From: Clostridiales bacterium
GTDB taxonomy: Bacteria > Bacillota > Clostridia > Lachnospirales > CAG-274
Reading direction: 5' to 3'
Assembly: GCA_021203425.1 (NCBI GenBank)
Contig: JAJQBF010000191.1
Span: 1-12,673 of the forward strand
Length of the DNA: 12,673 nt
The translations under genes were made by a program, and so were the position numbers. This document shows, piece by piece, positions 1 through 6,928 of this stretch. A model generated the notes under the pieces. That model ran no database searches and was not told the origin of the DNA. It was given only the letters and a program-made list of their open reading frames with translations. Positions within the stretch are counted from its first letter, which is position 1. Each line of letters opens with the position of its first letter.

Positions 1-5
1 TAGTT

Positions 6-28
6 TTGAAATGTTTTTGTTATTTCAA
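6..28. repeat. Short inverted repeat at the left edge
   Basis: TTGAAAT (6-12) and ATTTCAA (22-28) form a perfect 7-base inverted repeat around a 9-base T-rich loop. It lies beyond the 3' end of the minus-strand LysR gene. It could be a weak hairpin or an operator for a gene left of the window. There is no GC-rich stem, so it is not a convincing terminator. No gene is visible in bases 1-94. Confidence 0.3.
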
Positions 29-94
29 GTGTCTACTCTAAGGGGATTATATCATGAGTTGGTCTTTTTGTGGTGTAAAATTATATAGTTTTGA

Positions 95-925
95 TTATAT
101 AATCTTTTTGAACTGTGACTTTTTGTTTTTCAAGCAGATTATGTAATAGGTTACGCTTGCTTCTTTATCGAGGATTGGGACGAGAACACGGTTTTTAGGG
201 GGTTCTGCTATTTTGACTGCCGAATCGGAGGCAAAGCAGGGAAGGACGGAGGACTGGATAAGCTCGTCGAAATCAAATCTGTCGCTTTGTTCCAAAAATC
301 TTGAATTTGGCATTTTTTGTTTTGGCAGGTCGTGCCAAAAGCCTATATCGGAAAGGAGAAGCATATTTTCTCCGTCAAGGTCTTTCATATACAAGCCCGT
401 GCTGTGGGCAAAGCGGTGATTTAGGGGCAAAGCAAAAAGAAGATTTTCTTTTTCATACTCATTACAGTACAAGTCAGGCTCTTTCGGTTCAAAGGGAAGT
501 ATTATTATTTGATATGTGCCTTCCTTAAGTCCTCTTAAAAGAAAATCGTTTTCTCTTAATTCCGAAATAATTGTCATATCGGAATAGGCTTGTGCGGCTT
601 TCTGCACAAGGGACAGCATAGGTACAGGGGCACAGGAGCCTATAGAAACAGTGCGCTTTTTTCTGTCTGCCATACGAACAAGGTTCAACATATCGTTTGT
701 TTGTCCCAAAATTTTTCGAGCATAATCAACGGCGAGAATGCCGTTATCGTTTAAAACCATTTTGTTTTTTGTTCTGTTAAACAGCGGCACATCAAATTCA
801 TTTTCAAGCTTCTGCATAGAACGGGTCAGAGTAGGCTGTGAAATATGTAAGTTTTCCGCTGCCTTTGACAGAGTTCCGGCATCTGCAAAGGTAATTAAAT
901 GTTCAAGCTAAGTTAATTCTATCAT
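95..925 (-). pseudogene. LysR-type transcriptional regulator with in-frame TAG at codon 6
   Basis: This is a LysR-family DNA-binding regulator, normally a cytoplasmic tetramer that senses a small ligand. The full frame is 277 codons including the TAA stop. It starts at ATG 925-923, six bases after a weak AAGG site. The winged helix-turn-helix is recognisable: a T-stop-LEHLITFADAG start, then LSKAAENLHISQPTLTRSM and the wing VPLFNRTKNK. A substrate-binding domain follows from about residue 90. Codon 6 (910-908) is TAG. Related regulators usually have Gln just before this Leu-Glu, so CAG to TAG is the simplest change. The first Met after the TAG (817) lies after the recognition helix, so a restart there would lose DNA binding. 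Everything else is intact, and a good promoter remains upstream. It is divergent from the aldo/keto reductase, the usual arrangement for a regulator and its target. It may be a recent pseudogene, a sequence error, or a gene read through at UAG. Confidence 0.85.
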
Positions 926-951
926 ACACTGCCTTCTTTCTTTTTTCTTTA

Positions 952-980
952 ATTTTAGCATAATTATTACGGCTTGTCAA
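952..980 (-). promoter_or_regulatory. SigA-type promoter for the minus-strand LysR gene
   Basis: Read on the minus strand, TTGACA (980-975) is followed by a 17-base spacer and TAAAAT (957-952). This is close to the vegetative consensus with optimal spacing. Transcription would start near 945, leaving about 20 bases of leader before ATG 925. It shows that the regulator is still set up for expression despite its internal TAG. Confidence 0.65.
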
Positions 981-1022
981 TTTCAGTATTCACTTTATAA
1001 ATAGCAGATTGCAAAATTGATA

Positions 1023-1052
1023 TTGTACTTTTTGAAAAATATGCTTTATACT
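1023..1052 (+). promoter_or_regulatory. Likely promoter for the first aldo/keto reductase
   Basis: TTGTAC (1023-1028), an 18-base spacer and TATACT (1047-1052) form a plausible SigA promoter about 45 bases upstream of the ATG at 1095. The -35 is imperfect, as expected for a promoter activated by a LysR protein bound upstream. An alternative is TTGTCA (974-979) with TATAAA (996-1001), spacer 16. Its -35 overlaps the -35 of the divergent promoter on the other strand. Confidence 0.45.
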
Positions 1053-1094
1053 TAAATTACAAAAAACAAAAATATACGAAAAGGAGGTTACGTT

Positions 1095-1946
1095 ATGGAA
1101 TATGTAACATTAAACAACGGAGTAAAAATGCCTTTGGAGGGTTTCGGAGTATTTCAGGTACCCGACCATGCACAGTGCGAAAAGGCTGTAAGTGAAGCTA
1201 TCGAGGCAGGCTACAGACTTATCGATACGGCGGCGGCTTATATGAATGAGGAAGCTGTCGGCAAAGCTATAGCAAAGAGCGGTGTGCCGAGAGAGGAGCT
1301 TTTTATAACAACAAAGCTGTGGGTGCAGGACGCAGGCTATGAAACTGCTAAGGTTGCTATTCAAAGGTCACTGGATAAGTTAGGGCTTGATTACATTGAT
1401 TTATATTTAATACATCAGCCTATGGGTGACTATATGGGCGGCTACAGAGCTATGGAAGAAGCCTACAAAGAGGGCAAGCTTAGGGCAATAGGTGTCTGCA
1501 ATTTCTATCCCCATGTGCCTACAGACTTTTGCGAAACAGTTGATATTATTCCGGCTGTAAATCAGATTGAGCTTCACCCCTTCTTCCAACAGGAAAATGC
1601 CCTTGCGGTTATGAAGGAATACGGAGTTGTTCCCGAGGCCCGGGGTCCTTTTGCGGAAGGCACAAACAATATTTTCAGCCACCCTGTTTTAAGCAAAATC
1701 GGCGAAAAATACGGAAAGACTGCGGCACAGGTTGCTTTACGGTGGAATATTCAAAGAGGTGTTGTTGTTATTCCCAAGTCTGTCCATAAGGAACGTATTG
1801 AACAGAATATCGATATTTGGGATTTTGTCCTTTCAGATGAGGATATGAAAGAAATCGCAAAGCTGGATATTGGACACAGTAAAATTGTAAATCATAGTGA
1901 CCCTGCCTTTGTGAAAATGCTTCACAGCTTAAAGGTTCACGAATAA
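1095..1946 (+). CDS. Aldo/keto reductase, COG0656 (DkgA-like) type
   Basis: This is a cytoplasmic (beta/alpha)8 barrel NAD(P)H-dependent reductase that converts aldehydes or ketones to alcohols. The 283-residue length is normal. The catalytic tetrad is visible: Asp44 and Tyr49 in DTAAAY, Lys74 in TTKLW and His107 in LIHQP. The family signature around GVCNFYP and the nucleotide-binding end IPKSVHKERIEQN are present. An AAGGAGGT site at 1081-1088 fixes the ATG. Residue 183 is Arg (CGG) in EARGPFAEG, where relatives usually have Trp (TGG), a single T to C difference. It is the first gene after the divergent LysR gene and so its likely target. The exact substrate cannot be told from sequence; small aldehydes, methylglyoxal or keto acids are typical for the group. 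Confidence 0.93.
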   Translation: MEYVTLNNGVKMPLEGFGVFQVPDHAQCEKAVSEAIEAGYRLIDTAAAYMNEEAVGKAIAKSGVPREELFITTKLWVQDAGYETAKVAIQRSLDKLGLDYIDLYLIHQPMGDYMGGYRAMEEAYKEGKLRAIGVCNFYPHVPTDFCETVDIIPAVNQIELHPFFQQENALAVMKEYGVVPEARGPFAEGTNNIFSHPVLSKIGEKYGKTAAQVALRWNIQRGVVVIPKSVHKERIEQNIDIWDFVLSDEDMKEIAKLDIGHSKIVNHSDPAFVKMLHSLKVHE

Positions 1947-1992
1947 TAACCTAAATTGATTGTTTCAAAGTGGAATGCATTTTAAATGTGTT

Positions 1993-2009
1993 CTCCTTTT
2001 GAAAAGGAG
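1993..2009 (+). promoter_or_regulatory. Hairpin that covers the ribosome binding site of the EFR1 gene
   Basis: CTCCTTTTGAAAAGGAG is a near-perfect palindrome, with a 7-bp stem (CTCCTTT/AAAGGAG) and a 3-base loop. Its right arm contains most of the Shine-Dalgarno AAGGAGG (2004-2010) for ATG 2017. In RNA the hairpin would hide the ribosome binding site, so translation may depend on unfolding, for example by ribosomes or a protein. It lies in the 70-base gap after the first aldo/keto reductase. The stem is short and partly A-U, so the effect may be modest. Confidence 0.45.
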
Positions 2010-2016
2010 GGAGAAT

Positions 2017-2787
2017 ATGGTTTTTTATTTTACGGGAACGGGAAACAGTCTGTATGCTGCAAAGCAGTTTGACAGAGAGCTTGTGAGTATTCCTCAGATT
2101 ATTCACAATAACAGCTTGGAATATGAAGCGGATAAAATAGGAATTGTCTGCCCTGTTTACGGTCACGAAATGCCAGAAATGGTTAAGGAATTTTTGAAAA
2201 AAGCTGTTTTTAAGACGGATTATTTTTATATTGTACTTACATACGGCAATATACACGGCGGTGCAGCGGAGCTTGCTGAAAAGGCACTTAATTCATTTGG
2301 AAAAAAGGCAGACTATATAAATACAATAGAAATGGTGGATAATTTTCTTCCTGTTTTTGATATGAACGAACAGACTGCTTTAATATCCCAAAAGAAAATA
2401 GATGAGCATATAGAAAAAATAAAAGCTGATATTGATTCCAAAAAGCATTTTAAACAGTCTGTTACGGAAATTGACAGAGATTTTCACAATAAATTTATAG
2501 AAGCCTGTAAAAAAATGCCTTTGGATATTTTAAAAAATTCATACATAGTAACGGATAACTGTATAGGCTGCGGTATCTGCATCAATGTCTGTCCCGAAGG
2601 ACGCATACATCTTGAAAATCAAAAGGCATTTTACGGTGAAGAAAGCTGTCAAATGTGTATGGCTTGTATACACCACTGTCCCGAAAATGCAATTCAGCTT
2701 AACATTGCGGAAAAAAATCCAAACGCAAGATACCACAATGAAAATATAAAACTGACTGAAATAGTTAAGGCAAACTGCCAAAGATAA
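2017..2787 (+). CDS. EFR1-family protein: flavodoxin-like domain fused to 2[4Fe-4S] ferredoxin
   Basis: This is a predicted cytoplasmic electron-transfer protein of 256 residues. The N-terminus VFYFTGTGNS (residues 2-11) is the flavin-phosphate-binding loop of a flavodoxin-like fold. The middle, about 40-170, completes that domain and includes CPVYGHEMP and YGNIHGG. The C-terminus is a bacterial ferredoxin with two full cluster motifs: Cys182/185/188/192 and Cys211/214/217/221, each ending in Cys-Pro. The frame is open upstream to 1960. ATG 2017 is chosen because an AAGGAGG site lies just before it and the flavodoxin loop begins directly after it. EFR1 proteins are named from this domain pairing and their exact partners are mostly unknown. 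Here it could feed electrons to the neighbouring reductases or flavodoxins. Confidence 0.9.
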   Translation: MVFYFTGTGNSLYAAKQFDRELVSIPQIIHNNSLEYEADKIGIVCPVYGHEMPEMVKEFLKKAVFKTDYFYIVLTYGNIHGGAAELAEKALNSFGKKADYINTIEMVDNFLPVFDMNEQTALISQKKIDEHIEKIKADIDSKKHFKQSVTEIDRDFHNKFIEACKKMPLDILKNSYIVTDNCIGCGICINVCPEGRIHLENQKAFYGEESCQMCMACIHHCPENAIQLNIAEKNPNARYHNENIKLTEIVKANCQR

Positions 2788-2822
2788 TAAAACAGAAATC
2801 GATAATTAACAGGAGGTATGTT

Positions 2823-3716
2823 ATGTATAATCCACAGCTTGAAACCTTTTTGAAAACGGCAGATGCCGGAAGCTTTAACAAGGCAGCGGAGGAAGCCTTT
2901 ATTACACCTACGGCGGTTATAAAGCAGATTAATTTGTTGGAAAAATCTTTTGGGGTTAAGCTGTTTGACAGAAGCCACAGAGGTCTTGTTTTGACAAAAG
3001 CGGGAAAATCGCTTTACCAGGACAGCAAGTACATTATACAGTATTGCAAGGATTCCGTCACAAGAGCAAAAAACGCTATGCAGGAGGACACAAACATAAT
3101 AAGGGTTGGCTCCTCCCCTATGACACCGGCACAGATTTTAGTACAGCTTTGGCCTAAGATTCAAACCTTTTGTCCCGATATAAAGTTTAAGGTTATACCT
3201 TTTGAAAATACTCCCGAAAATGCCAAAGAAATTTTAGGCAATTTCAGAAAGAATATTGATGTTACGGCAGGAATTTTCGATGATACAATGCTGAATTTAA
3301 GAGCCTGTTCGGGAACGGAACTTTACAGAGAGCCTTTTTGCTGTGCCGTTTCAATTCACCACAGGCTTGCGGCAAAGGACAGGCTTATTATAAGTGATTT
3401 ATACGGTGAAAACCTTATGCTTATGCACAGGGGCTGGAGCCATTATGTAGACAAACTGAGAGATGAAATTTGGCAGAACCACAGCAAAATCAATATTATA
3501 GATTTTGATTTTTACAATGTGGACGCATTTAACCGCTGCGAAAACGGAAATTATGTTATGCTTGCCGTTGAAAAATGGGCAAATGTTCATCCGCTGCTTA
3601 AAATTATGCCTGTTGAGTGGGAACACAGTATTCCCTATGGTATACTCCACTCTCCCACGCCTTCAAAAACTGTGGAAAGATTTTTAAAAGCGGCAAAACA
3701 GGCGGCTATGGAATGA
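2823..3716 (+). CDS. LysR-type transcriptional regulator, intact
   Basis: This is a full-length LysR regulator of 297 residues. The winged helix-turn-helix covers about residues 5-64 and includes ADAGSFNKAAEEAFITPTAV, then LEKSFGVKLFDRSHRG. An effector-binding domain runs from about 92 to 290. AGGAGG at 2811-2816 lies six bases before ATG 2823; the closer ATG at 2818 is out of frame. Unlike the first regulator it is encoded on the same strand as its neighbours, between the EFR1 gene and the alcohol dehydrogenase. A palindromic LysR-type site (3740-3756) follows directly, so it probably controls the downstream genes. The inducing ligand is unknown. If the first regulator is inactive, this would be the only working one in the window. 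Confidence 0.92.
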   Translation: MYNPQLETFLKTADAGSFNKAAEEAFITPTAVIKQINLLEKSFGVKLFDRSHRGLVLTKAGKSLYQDSKYIIQYCKDSVTRAKNAMQEDTNIIRVGSSPMTPAQILVQLWPKIQTFCPDIKFKVIPFENTPENAKEILGNFRKNIDVTAGIFDDTMLNLRACSGTELYREPFCCAVSIHHRLAAKDRLIISDLYGENLMLMHRGWSHYVDKLRDEIWQNHSKINIIDFDFYNVDAFNRCENGNYVMLAVEKWANVHPLLKIMPVEWEHSIPYGILHSPTPSKTVERFLKAAKQAAME

Positions 3717-3739
3717 GGGGACAGTTTCAGCTTATCGGT

Positions 3740-3760
3740 TATAACCTTTGGGTATATACT
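3740..3760 (+). promoter_or_regulatory. Candidate LysR box overlapping a -10 element
   Basis: TATAACCTTTGGGTATA (3740-3756) is an inverted repeat of 7-3-7 with six of seven pairs matching. It contains the T-N11-A pattern typical of LysR binding sites (T at 3742, A at 3754). The outer flanks ATCGG and CTGAT extend the symmetry imperfectly. TATACT at 3755-3760 resembles a -10 element, with only a poor -35 (TTATCG, 3732-3737, spacer 17), as expected for an activator-dependent promoter. It sits in the 135-base gap between the LysR gene and the alcohol dehydrogenase and could drive the downstream operon. Binding is inferred. Confidence 0.45.
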
Positions 3761-3836
3761 GATGAACCAAAAGGAACTTCTCAAAAAGGTTTTAATTTTT
3801 TATAATAAAAGCAAGAAATCAACAAAACGAAATTTT

Positions 3837-3854
3837 AGGGAGGTTTTGAAATTG
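3837..3854 (+). promoter_or_regulatory. Ribosome binding site that sets a TTG start for the alcohol dehydrogenase
   Basis: AGGGAGG (3837-3843) lies eight bases before TTG 3852-3854. The protein read from this TTG begins KNFIFENSTKVIFGEG, the normal N-terminus of the family. The upstream in-frame ATG at 3762 would add 30 Lys-rich residues, has no good ribosome binding site, and overlaps the candidate promoter. Confidence 0.75.
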
Positions 3855-5027
3855 AAAAACTTTATTTTTGAAAATTCAACAAAGGTTATATTCGGCGAAG
3901 GCTGTGTTAAAGAATATCTGCTTTCAATGGTTCAGAAATTTTCCGACGGAAACACTGTTAGGATTGCTTACGGCGGCGGCTCGGTTAAGAAAAACGGCAT
4001 TTATGACGAAGTGAAAAATATTTTAACAGATGCCGGAATGAAAACAGTTGACTTCTCAGGCATAATGGCTAATCCAACCTATGCAAAGGTTTTGGAGGGG
4101 GCAAAAATTGCAAGAGAAAACAATGTTGATTTAATTTTGGCTGTGGGCGGCGGCTCGGTTATGGACTGCTGTAAGGCTTCCGCACTTGCCACAAAACATG
4201 ATGGCGATATTTGGACAGATTTTTGGGCAAGCCCCGGTTCTGTTGACTTTGAACCCCTGCCCTTGGGAATAATCGTAACGGCGGCAGGCACAGGCAGCGA
4301 GTGCAACGGCGGAGCGGTTATTACAAACGAAGATCTTAAAATAAAAACAGGAAGGGATTATCCCGAATGTAATGCAAAATTTGTTCTTATGGATCCCACA
4401 TATACCTACAGCGTACCAAAAAGACAGATGGTATCCGGCAGTTTCGATATTTTATCACACATTATGGAAACATATTTCAACCTTCCCGATGAGGACAATG
4501 TTTCCGACGATATTTCAGAAACACTTATGAGAAGCGTTATAAGAAATCTCCGCAAAGCCGTTAAAGACCCGAAGGACTATACCGCAAGAAGCAATCTTAT
4601 GTGGGCGGCGACAATGGGAGAAAACAGAATTATAAAATTGGGAAAGCAAATGGACTTTGAGTGTCATCAAATGGAACATCAGCTTGGAGCCTATATTGAC
4701 TGTAATCACGGCGAAGGCTTGGCTGTTCTTCATCCTGTTTATTACCGTCATATCTACAAAAACGGTTTATATAAATTCTGCCGTTTTGCCGCAGAGGTTT
4801 GGGGAATATCCTCAGATGGAAAAACACAGGAACAGCTTGCGGCAGAGGGAGTTGAAGCCCTTGCGGATTTCATAAAGGAAATAGGCTTGCCCACAACATT
4901 ACGTCAGATAGGAGTAAATGAAGAAACAGACTTGAAAATTATTGCTTATTCCTGTAACTGCGTTCCCGGCAGCTACAAGAAAATGACACACGAGGAAATT
5001 TTGGAAATTTTCAAAGAGTGCTATTAA
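3852..5027 (+). CDS. Iron-type alcohol dehydrogenase, YqhD/BdhA-like
   Basis: This is a cytoplasmic group III metal-dependent alcohol dehydrogenase of 391 residues, the usual family length. It would reduce aldehydes to alcohols, probably with NAD(P)H. The nucleotide-binding domain has two GGGS motifs (residues 41-44 and 99-102) and AAGTGSE (144-150). The C-terminal helical domain keeps the metal ligands: Asp199, His203, His272 and His286. The 14-residue spacing of the last two matches FucO and YqhD. The TTG start is chosen from the AGGGAGG site and family alignment. It ends 18 bases before the next aldo/keto reductase. In E. coli, yqhD is adjacent to the COG0656 reductase gene dkgA and protects against reactive aldehydes. 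The pairing here is similar, although the regulator family differs. Cofactor and substrate are not certain. Confidence 0.92.
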   Translation: MKNFIFENSTKVIFGEGCVKEYLLSMVQKFSDGNTVRIAYGGGSVKKNGIYDEVKNILTDAGMKTVDFSGIMANPTYAKVLEGAKIARENNVDLILAVGGGSVMDCCKASALATKHDGDIWTDFWASPGSVDFEPLPLGIIVTAAGTGSECNGGAVITNEDLKIKTGRDYPECNAKFVLMDPTYTYSVPKRQMVSGSFDILSHIMETYFNLPDEDNVSDDISETLMRSVIRNLRKAVKDPKDYTARSNLMWAATMGENRIIKLGKQMDFECHQMEHQLGAYIDCNHGEGLAVLHPVYYRHIYKNGLYKFCRFAAEVWGISSDGKTQEQLAAEGVEALADFIKEIGLPTTLRQIGVNEETDLKIIAYSCNCVPGSYKKMTHEEILEIFKECY

Positions 5028-5045
5028 ATTTAGGAGATGATTTAA

Positions 5046-6047
5046 ATGAAAAAAAGAATTTTAGGCGGAAATTTGACTGTTTCATCTGTGGGCTTGGGCT
5101 GTATGGGAATGAGCCACGCTTACGGCAAACCCGGAGATAAGAAAGAAATGACAGAGGTTTTGGCAAAAGCCGTTGACTTGGGATATACATTTTTCGATAC
5201 CGCAGAGATTTACGGAACGGCTGATAATCCTCATCACAATGAGGAGCTTTTGGGAGAAGCCTTGAAGCCCTACAGAGATAAAATTATAATTGCCACAAAA
5301 TTCGGCATACATTTTGATATGACTGCCAAACAGGTAAACAAACCTCTTGTTCCCGATTCAAGCCCCGATACTATAAGAAAAGCCGTTGAAGGCTCTCTTA
5401 AAAGGCTTAATACAGACCATATCGATTTATATTATCAGCACAGGCTTGACCCCAAAATTCCCATAGAAGAAGTGGCAGAAACAATGGCGGAGCTTATAAA
5501 AGAGGGCAAAATAACACACTGGGGTCTTTCGGAAGCAACAGAGGAAACAGTAAGACGGGCAGACAGAGTTTGTCACGTTACGGCAGTGCAAAACAGATAT
5601 TCAATGATGGCAAGACATTATGACCCTTTGTTTATTACCTTGGGAGAGCTTAATATAGGTTTTGTTGCTTTTTCCCCCCTTGCAAACGGTTTTTTAACTG
5701 CGGCATATAATAAAAATTCCGCTTTTGAAAAGGACTTTGATTACAGAAGCGTTATGCCCCAGTTTAAAGTTGAATGCTATGAAAAAAACAGAGATTTTAC
5801 AGATTTTATAAAAAATACGGCAGAGGAAAAGGGCTGTACTCCGGCTCAGCTTTCCCTTGCTTGGATGATGAACAAATATGAGAATTTAGTGCCTATTCCC
5901 GGCACAAGAAGACCAGAAAGGCTTGCGGAAAACGCAGGAGCGGCGGAGGTTTTGTTAAGCCCCGAAGAAATTGTGGTTATTGACTATAAGCTTAACCATA
6001 CCGAAATGTCGGAGGTTTTCGGCGGCACTCCCCATAAAGAATGTTAA
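5046..6047 (+). CDS. Aldo/keto reductase, COG0667 type
   Basis: This is a 333-residue aldo/keto reductase of the longer COG0667 (AKR13-like) group, cytoplasmic and NADPH-preferring in most relatives. The catalytic tetrad is present: Asp51 and Tyr56 in FDTAEIYG, Lys85 in ATKFG and His132 in YYQHR. Other markers are the start SSVGLGCMGMS, the strand VQNRYSMM, AFSPLANGFL, and the cofactor loop PIPGTRRPERLAEN. An AGGAG site precedes ATG 5046 and lies in the 18-base gap after the alcohol dehydrogenase, so the two are very likely cotranscribed. It belongs to a different subgroup from the reductase at 1095, so the two are not a recent duplication. The substrate is unknown. Confidence 0.93.
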   Translation: MKKRILGGNLTVSSVGLGCMGMSHAYGKPGDKKEMTEVLAKAVDLGYTFFDTAEIYGTADNPHHNEELLGEALKPYRDKIIIATKFGIHFDMTAKQVNKPLVPDSSPDTIRKAVEGSLKRLNTDHIDLYYQHRLDPKIPIEEVAETMAELIKEGKITHWGLSEATEETVRRADRVCHVTAVQNRYSMMARHYDPLFITLGELNIGFVAFSPLANGFLTAAYNKNSAFEKDFDYRSVMPQFKVECYEKNRDFTDFIKNTAEEKGCTPAQLSLAWMMNKYENLVPIPGTRRPERLAENAGAAEVLLSPEEIVVIDYKLNHTEMSEVFGGTPHKEC

Positions 6048-6067
6048 GGTATAGGAGGTTTTTATTT

Positions 6068-6910
6068 ATGAAAAGATTTGTACCTGTTTTATTAAGCGGA
6101 GTTATTTCATTTTCCGCAGCCGCAGCTTATTTTAATTTGGCGGCGGAAGCAAGAGTAACGAAGTCACAAAGAGAAATCCTTGCGGAAGAAAAATGGAACG
6201 AGCTGTATGCCGATGCGGAAATTCCTGATACTATTGAAGATTCGGAGCTTTACGATATTGTAAACAAGCTTGTTTACGGTGAGCTTTATCAGCAGGGACA
6301 GCTTACGGACAAGGACAGAGAAATGATTACTCTTGCGGCTCTTACAACATTAGGCACCGAAACGGTTTTAAGAACTCATATTTATTCTGCACTTAACGCA
6401 GGCTTAACTCCTGTTGAAATCACCGAAACAGTTTACCACTGTACTCCCTATGTAGGAGCGGCTAAAGCCCTTGAAGCTGTTGACACTGTAAATGAAGTCT
6501 TTGAGGAAAAGGGAATAGAAATGCCCGAAAGTCAGGCAACTGTTACGGAAGATAACCGTTGGGACAAGGGAAGTGCCGCGCAGACTGAGCTTTTCGGTGA
6601 TTTAGGCGACACTAAGCCGGAAGAAGGCGAAGTAAGGCTCGGCAGAAGCTTTCTTCCCGACTACTGTTTCGGCGACTTCTACACGAGAGAGGGGCTTACT
6701 CTTGAACAGCACGAGCTTCTGACATGGGTTTGTATAGCCACCCTCGGCGGAGCAGAGGCTCAGCTTACGGGACATACAGCCGGAAATAAAAATGTAGGAA
6801 AATCAAAGGACTTTATGCTTGAGGTTTTGACAGACATTATACCCTATATAGGTTACCCCAGAACATTAAATGCCCTCAGCATTATAAACTCTGTTTATGA
6901 AGAAGAATAA
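6068..6910 (+). CDS. Exported tandem carboxymuconolactone decarboxylase (CMD)-fold protein
   Basis: This 280-residue protein has a positive N-terminus and a hydrophobic stretch (about residues 3-26), likely a signal peptide cleaved near AEA or kept as an anchor. There is no lipobox Cys. Two CMD/AhpD-like domains follow (about 65-147 and 205-278). The redox CxxC of AhpD is absent from both. Instead both share G-x-E-x-x-L-x-x-H (Gly96/Glu98/Leu101/His104 and Gly228/Glu230/Leu233/His236). This argues against a peroxidase role and suggests acid-base chemistry, as in non-redox CMD proteins, or a binding role. The frame is open upstream and overlaps the preceding gene. ATG 6068 is chosen because AGGAGG at 6053-6058 precedes it and the signal peptide starts there. 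It sits 20 bases after the aldo/keto reductase and 18 before the esterase, so it is an operon member. Confidence 0.85.
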   Translation: MKRFVPVLLSGVISFSAAAAYFNLAAEARVTKSQREILAEEKWNELYADAEIPDTIEDSELYDIVNKLVYGELYQQGQLTDKDREMITLAALTTLGTETVLRTHIYSALNAGLTPVEITETVYHCTPYVGAAKALEAVDTVNEVFEEKGIEMPESQATVTEDNRWDKGSAAQTELFGDLGDTKPEEGEVRLGRSFLPDYCFGDFYTREGLTLEQHELLTWVCIATLGGAEAQLTGHTAGNKNVGKSKDFMLEVLTDIIPYIGYPRTLNALSIINSVYEEE

Positions 6911-6928
6911 AAGAAGGAGTGTATCACT

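Noticed and set aside
213..528. Plus-strand open frames opposite the LysR gene
   Set aside because: They have no ribosome binding sites or recognisable domains, and the minus strand carries clear LysR homology.
1960..2016. Longer EFR1 protein starting at ATG 1960
   Set aside because: There is no ribosome binding site, and the flavodoxin loop begins directly after ATG 2017, which has AAGGAGG.
3762..3851. Longer alcohol dehydrogenase starting at ATG 3762
   Set aside because: The extra 30 residues are Lys-rich and absent from the family, and they overlap the candidate promoter. TTG 3852 has a strong ribosome binding site.
6041..6067. CMD protein starting inside the preceding gene
   Set aside because: ATG 6068 has AGGAGG at the right distance and begins a normal signal peptide.
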